Below are positions 58,924-64,000 of a stretch of 64,000 bases of DNA, one piece after another. The translations under genes and the position numbers were made by a program. Each line of letters begins with the position of its first letter. The stretch's first letter is position 1. The notes beneath the pieces were generated by a model. It ran no database searches and was not told the DNA's origin. It was given only the letters and a program-made list of their open reading frames with translations. This stretch comes from Callipepla californica brunnescens (Eukaryota > Chordata > Aves > Galliformes > Odontophoridae). The stretch lies in NCBI GenBank assembly GCA_023055505.1, contig JALIRH010000014.1, positions 18,237,404-18,301,403 on the forward strand, in the 5' to 3' direction.

Positions 58924-59367
58924 CTTCCGGAGCACTCTCACACTCACACACACTCGCGCCCCTCGGTCGTGACCCACGCCCTCGCGGGCAATGGGAACTG
59001 CACTACTAGAGGGTCCGCACTCGCTTCGGCCCTACGGGACGTCTCAGTCAGGCGTGCTCCGGGATACCCACCCCGACCGAACAGATCCACGCAACTACTT
59101 ACTCAATGCTGAGTCTTTGTTCTTTGTGCACAAGAATTACGGGGAACTGCAGTTTCTTTCGCTCGTTTACTGAATTTAGAGCTCGGAGCTGCAGGTCTCG
59201 GCACAGGAATCACCCAGCCCAGGGGCCGGCCGGAGATGGGGTGCCCCTCCTGGGGTGGGAACTCCGCAGCAGAGTCACGGCACCAAATTGTTGGAGGTGT
59301 GAAGAACAATACACACCGTTGTCAGTAGTAAGGAATTTATTGAGCAAGCAATAAAGGAGCGGAACAG
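58834..59367 (-). mobile_element. Endogenous retrovirus fragment 3
   Basis: LTR remnant 59,367-59,289, PBS 59,285-59,272 (14-nt form), leader, gag start. It lies 1,764 bp from fragment 2 by gag ATG position and is nearly identical to it. Confidence 0.85.
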
Positions 59368-60419
59368 TGATATCTACCCCCCAACCAAGATCAACGTTTC
59401 TTCCTCCCCAACCACAAGCAACGGCATCTCCTCCCAACCAAGAGGAACACCAACAACGACAACTCCCCCCCAGCCAAGAGCAACGGCACCGACATCTCCT
59501 CCCAACCAAGAGCAACGGCACTGACATCTCCCCCCCAACCAAGAGCAACGGCACTGACATCTCCCCCCCAACCAAGAGCAACGACACTGACATATCCCCC
59601 CAACCGAGAGCAACGGCACTGACATCTCCCCCCAACCAAAAGCAACGGCACCAACATCTCCACCCAACCAAGAAGAACGGCACATATTCCCCAACCAATA
59701 GGAACAGCATCTCCCCCCAGCCAAGAGCAAAGGCATCCCCACCCATCCTGGATCAGCCTCAGCGACATCTCCCCCCCAGCCAAGAGCAACGACAGCAACA
59801 ACTCCCCCCAACTAAGAGCAACAACATCTCCCCCCAACCATGATCAATGACAACGGCATCTCCCCCCCAACCATGATCAATGACATCTCCCCCCCAGCCA
59901 AGAGCAACGGCACTGACGTCTCCCCCCAACCAAGAGCAACGGCACCAACATCTCCCCCCCAACCAAGAGCAACGGCACCAACATCTCCCCCCAACCATGA
60001 GCAACGGCACCGACATCTCCCCCCAACCATGAGCAACGGCACCGACATCTCCCCCCCAGCCAGGAGCAACGGCACCGACGTCTCCCCCCCAGCCAAGAGC
60101 AACGGCACCAACATCTCCCCCCCAACCATGAGCAACAGCACCAACATCTCCCCCCCAACCAAGAGCAACGGCACCAACATCTCCCCCCAATCATGAGCAA
60201 CGGCACCGACATGTCCCCCCAATCAAGAGCAACGGCACCGACGTCTCCCCCCAGCCAAGAGCAACGGCACCAACATCTCCCCCCCAACTAAGAGCAACGA
60301 CGTCTCCCCCCCAACCAAGAAGAACGGCGCTTATTCCCCAACCAATACGAACAGCATCTCCCCCCTACACAGAGCAAAGGCACCGGCACCTCGCCCCCAG
60401 CCAAGAGCAACATCTCCCC
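59368..60419. repeat. 33-bp minisatellite, block d
   Basis: Regular units 'gagcaacggcacc(g/a)acat' plus 'ctccccccaaccaa', the most homogeneous part being 59,880-60,290. Confidence 0.9.
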
Positions 60420-60509
60420 CCAACCAAGGGGGCTTTCTAGTGGTATGTCTGCTAGCTTCACCTGCGAGCCACCCATGGGGTCAGAGGGCTCACTCAGCCT
60501 CTGTCCCAT
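60420..60509 (-). pseudogene. Truncated gag start, copy 4
   Basis: ATG at 60,509 on the minus strand, with the same remnant as copies 1 and 2 (MGQ start, SEPSDPMGG). Confidence 0.55.
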
Positions 60510-60953
60510 CTTCCGGAGCACTCTCACACTCACACACACTCGCGCCCCTCGGTCGTGACCCATGCCCTCGCGGGCAATGGGAACTGCACTACTAGAGGGT
60601 CCGCACTCGCTTCGCCCCTATGGGACGTCTCAGTCAGGCGTGCTCCGGGATACCCACCCCGACCGAACAGATCCAGGCAACTACTTACTCAATGCTGAGT
60701 CTTTGTTCTTTGTGCACAAGAATTACGGGGTACTGCGGTTTCTTTCGCTCGTTTACTGAATTTAGAGCTCGGAGCTGCAGGTCTCGGCACAGGAATCACC
60801 CAGCCCAGGGGCCGGCCGGAGATGGGGTGCCCCTCTTGGGGTGGGAACTCCGCAGCAGAGTCACGGCACCAAATTGTTGGAGGTGTGAAGAACAATACAC
60901 ACCGTTGTCAGTAGTAAGGAATTTATTGAGCAAGCAATAAAGGAGCGGAACAG
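60420..60953 (-). mobile_element. Endogenous retrovirus fragment 4
   Basis: LTR remnant 60,953-60,875, PBS 60,871-60,858 (14-nt form), leader, gag start. The spacing from fragment 3 is 1,586 bp. Confidence 0.85.
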
Positions 60954-63352
60954 TGATATCTATCCCCCAGCCACGAGCAACGGCACTTCCTCCCCAACCA
61001 CGAGCAACGGCATCTCCTCCCAACCCAGAGCACCAACAACGACACCTCCTCCCCAGCCAAGAGCAACAGCATCCCCACCCATCCTGGATCAGCCACAGCG
61101 ACATCTCCCCCCCAACCAAGAGCAACGACAGCAACAACTCCCCCCAACCAGGAGCAACAACATCTCCCCCCAACCATGAGCAATGACAACAGCATCTCCC
61201 CCCAACCAAGGAGAACGGCACTTATTCCCCTACCAATAGGAACAGCATCTTCCCCCCAACCAAGAGCAACGGCTGTGACATCTCCCCCCCAACGAAGAGC
61301 AACGACACCAACATCTCCCTCCCAACCAAGAGCACCAACATCTCACCCCCAACCAAGAGCAACGGCACCAACATCTCCCACCCAACCAAGAGGAACGGCA
61401 CCAACATTTCCCTCCCAACTAAGAGCAACGACATCTCCCCCCCAACCAAGAGCAACGACAGCGACATCTTCCCCCAACCTGGAGTAACAGCATCTCCCCC
61501 CAACCAAGAGCAACAGCACCAACATCTCCCTCCCAACCATGAGCAACGGCAGCGACATCTCCCCCCCAACCAAGAGCAACAACGTCTCCCCCCAACCAAG
61601 AGCAACAGCACCAACATCCCCCCCCAACCAAGAGCAACAACATCTCCCTCCCAACCAAGAGCAACAACACCAACATCTCCCTCCCAACCATGAGCAACAA
61701 CACCAACATCTCCCTCCCAACCATGAGCAACAACACCAACATCTCCCTCCCAACCATGAGCAACGGCACCGACTTCTCCCTCCCAACTAAGAGCAACGAC
61801 ATCTCCCCCCCAACCAAGAGCAACGACAGCGACATCTTCCCCCAACCTGGAGTAACAGCATCTCCCCCCAACCAAGAGCAACAGCACCAACATCTCCCTC
61901 CCAACCATGAGCAACGGCAGCGACATCTCCCCCCCAACCAAGAGCAACGGCACCGACGTCTCCCCCCCAACCAAGAGCAACGGCACCGACATCCCCCCCC
62001 AACCAAGAGCAACAACATCTCCCTCCCAACCAAGAGCAACGACACCAACATCTCCCTCCCAACCATGAGCAACGGCACCAACATCTCCCTCCCAAGCATG
62101 AGCAACGGCACCGACATCTCCCTCCCAACCAAGAGGAACAGCACCAACATCTCACCCCCAACCAAGAGCAACAGCACCAACATCTCCCTCCCAACCAAGA
62201 GCAACGGCACCAACGTCTCCCCCCCAACCAAGAGCAACAATATCTCCCTCCCAACCAAGAGCACCAACATCTCCCTCCCAACCATGAGCAACGGCACCAA
62301 AGTCTCCCTCCCAACCGTGAGCAACGGCACCAACATCTCCCTCCAACCAAGAGCAACAGCATCAACATCTCCCCCCCAACCAAGAGGAACAGCACCAACA
62401 TTTCCCTCCCAACTAAGAGCAACGACATCTCCCCCCCAACCAAGAGCAACGACAGCGACATCTTCCCCCAACCTGGAGTAACAGCATCTCCCCCCAACCA
62501 AGAGCAACAGCACCAACATCTCCCTCCCAACCATGAGCAACGGCACCAACATCTCCCTCCCAACCATGAGCAACGGCACCAACATCTCCCCCCCAACCGT
62601 GAGCAACGGCACCAACATCTCCCTCCCAACCATGAGCAACGGCACCAACATCTCCCCCCCAACCATGAGCAACGGCACCAAGGTCCCCCCCCCAACCAAG
62701 ACCAACGGCACCAACGTCTTCCTCCCAACCATGAGTAACGGCACCAACATCTCCCCCCCAACCATGAGCAACGGCACCAACATCTCCCCCCCAATCATGA
62801 GCAACGGCACCAACATCTCCCCCCCAACCAAGAGCAACAACATCTCCCTCCCAACCATGAGCAACGGCACCAACATCTCCCCCCCAACCAAGAGCAACAA
62901 CACCAACATCTCCCTCCCAACCATGAGCAACGGCACCAACATCTCCCTCCCAACCATGAGCAACGGCACCAAAGTCTCCCTCCCAACCATTAGCAACGGC
63001 ACCAACATCTCCCTCCAACCAAGAGCAACGACAGCGACATATTCCCCCAACCTCGAGTAACAGCATCTCCCCCCAATCAAGAGCAACGACATTGGCATCT
63101 CTCCACAACCATGAGCAATGGCGTCTCCCCCCAACCATGATCACCAACATCTGCTTCCAACTATGAGCAACAACAGCATCTCCCCCCAACCATGAGCAGC
63201 GACATCTGCTTCCAACCAAGAGCACCAGCAACAACATCTCCCCCCAACCAACACCACCAACAACGACATCTCCCCCCAACCAACACCAACCACAACGACA
63301 TCTCCCCCCACCCCCTTGGTCTCCCACCCCCGTCACCCCCACCTCCACATTT
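60954..63352. repeat. 33-bp minisatellite, block e (largest)
   Basis: About 2.4 kb of 'aaccaagagcaacggcacca' plus 'acatctccctccc' units. A ~300-bp segment starting 'aagagcaacgacagcgacat' plus 'cttcccccaacctgg' recurs near 61,450, 61,820 and 62,440. Both strands have very long frames (571 codons on minus, 61,419-63,134) because a 33-bp period preserves frame. I see no start context, domain or non-repeat residue pattern to support a protein. Confidence 0.92.
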
Positions 63353-63394
63353 TCTCTCAGTGTGACGCCCTGATATCATCCCCCAGTGTCCCCC

Positions 63395-63585
63395 TAACAA
63401 CGCCTGTCCCGCAGCATCATCCCAGGGTCACTCCTTGCCTTCAGCCCCCACTGATTCTCTAACGGAACCCCCAGTGTCACTGCCCTACATCACCCCAGTG
63501 TCACCCCACATCTCCCCCAGCATCTCTCCTCACTGTGACCCATAACTGCCCCACAGTGCCCCATTATTTGTGACCCCAGGAGGCG
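63395..63585 (+). repeat. Right bracketing module of the 33-bp minisatellite region
   Basis: Direct-orientation homologue of 53,725-53,925: 'gtcactccttgccttcagcc', 'ccacatctcccccagcatc' and 'cactgtgacccataactg'. Confidence 0.75.
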
Positions 63586-64000
63586 GCAAAACACCGCAAA
63601 CAGAGAGTAGGAACCTGGCAGTGGGGGACGGGACAGGCAGTGCCAGCAGGGCGTCCCCTGCACCAAAGGGCACTGTACCCCTCCCCCACCGCTGCCTCTC
63701 TCCAGCTGTGCTTCTCCCCGGGGTCTGCAGGGTTTGTTCCATTGCTGCACCGCATCTGCGTGGCCAGCGCATGACACGAAGCCCAAGTGGAACTCCTGCG
63801 TGCACAAGTTGTGCTTCGTGTCTCAACGTTCAGCCCAAGGTGTCACCCCAACATTACTCCCTGATGTGCTCCCCCCAGTGATGCCCTAAAGTCCCCCCCA
63901 CCATCCGTGCCCCACATCACCCCAACAACATCAGCCCAAAGTGTCACTGCCCTGCAGGACCCTAACACTGTCAGCCCCCAGCATCCTCCCCCCACATCCC
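63586..64000. other. GC-rich sequence with no recognisable gene
   Basis: Mixed GC-rich sequence to about 63,840, then degenerate 'catcaccccaacaacatcag' units to the window end. Frames on both strands of up to about 105 codons overlap each other and show no domain. Confidence 0.5.

Noticed and set aside
61419..63134. A 571-codon Leu/Val/Gly-rich protein on the minus strand
   Set aside because: Pure translation of a 33-bp minisatellite that is also open on other frames; no start context, non-repeat domain or stop-to-stop conservation.
59368..63352. CRISPR array
   Set aside because: Units are contiguous 33-bp tandem repeats without unique spacers, there is no cas gene, and the sequence is vertebrate.

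Overview
The window is 64 kb of almost entirely repetitive vertebrate DNA. The best guess is a bird, probably galliform. The reasons are degenerate pyrimidine-rich minisatellites, blocks alternating G-runs with T-runs (the style of avian heterochromatic satellites), GC-rich words such as 'ctatggggtcgctatg', and remnants of a vertebrate retrovirus. I see no intact protein-coding gene, no rRNA or tRNA gene and no CRISPR array. The many open reading frames are by-products of repeat units that lack stop codons, or that recur in every copy of a near-identical unit.

Layout. (1) 1-5,030: a degenerate ~34-bp minisatellite, interrupted by a short 30-bp tract (84-238), a GC-rich island (1,300-1,460), a ~0.4 kb dispersed-looking segment (1,745-2,155) and two old copies of a module used later (4,345-4,850). 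(2) 5,030-11,680: a degenerate ~30-bp polypyrimidine minisatellite, interrupted by an LTR-derived element with ~117-bp inverted ends (5,987-6,752), an LTR-like block (9,352-9,640) and a diverged precursor of the main repeat (9,732-10,365). (3) 11,681-46,946: a macrosatellite of twelve full ~2.73-kb units plus a truncated thirteenth. Units differ by a few substitutions and by homopolymer length. (4) 46,947-50,110: a truncated remnant, then a second copy of the left-flank modules, then more 30-bp repeat. (5) 50,110-53,610: CT-rich low-complexity DNA. (6) 53,617-63,585: a ~33-bp minisatellite interspersed with four copies of a minus-strand retroviral fragment (LTR end, tRNA-His primer-binding site, leader, start of gag), bracketed by homologous ~200-bp modules. 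(7) 63,586-64,000: GC-rich sequence with no recognisable gene.

The most interesting signal is in the macrosatellite. Every unit carries six evenly built, same-orientation 34-bp elements in which TGCAGTA lies exactly 18 bp upstream of a 15-mer of the form CCAC-N7-CGCT. That spacing and both halves resemble the bipartite (upstream plus core) CTCF recognition site, and two of the six resemble the core well. Each unit also has one perfect YY1-type word, ATGGCGGC, at a TTAATTAATTAA/CpG-rich boundary, and a G-run/T-run block. A tandem ~3-kb unit with CTCF- and YY1-type sites is the arrangement known from mammalian DXZ4. Whether this array has a similar architectural role is an inference. Variants shared in mosaic combinations show the units have been exchanging sequence.
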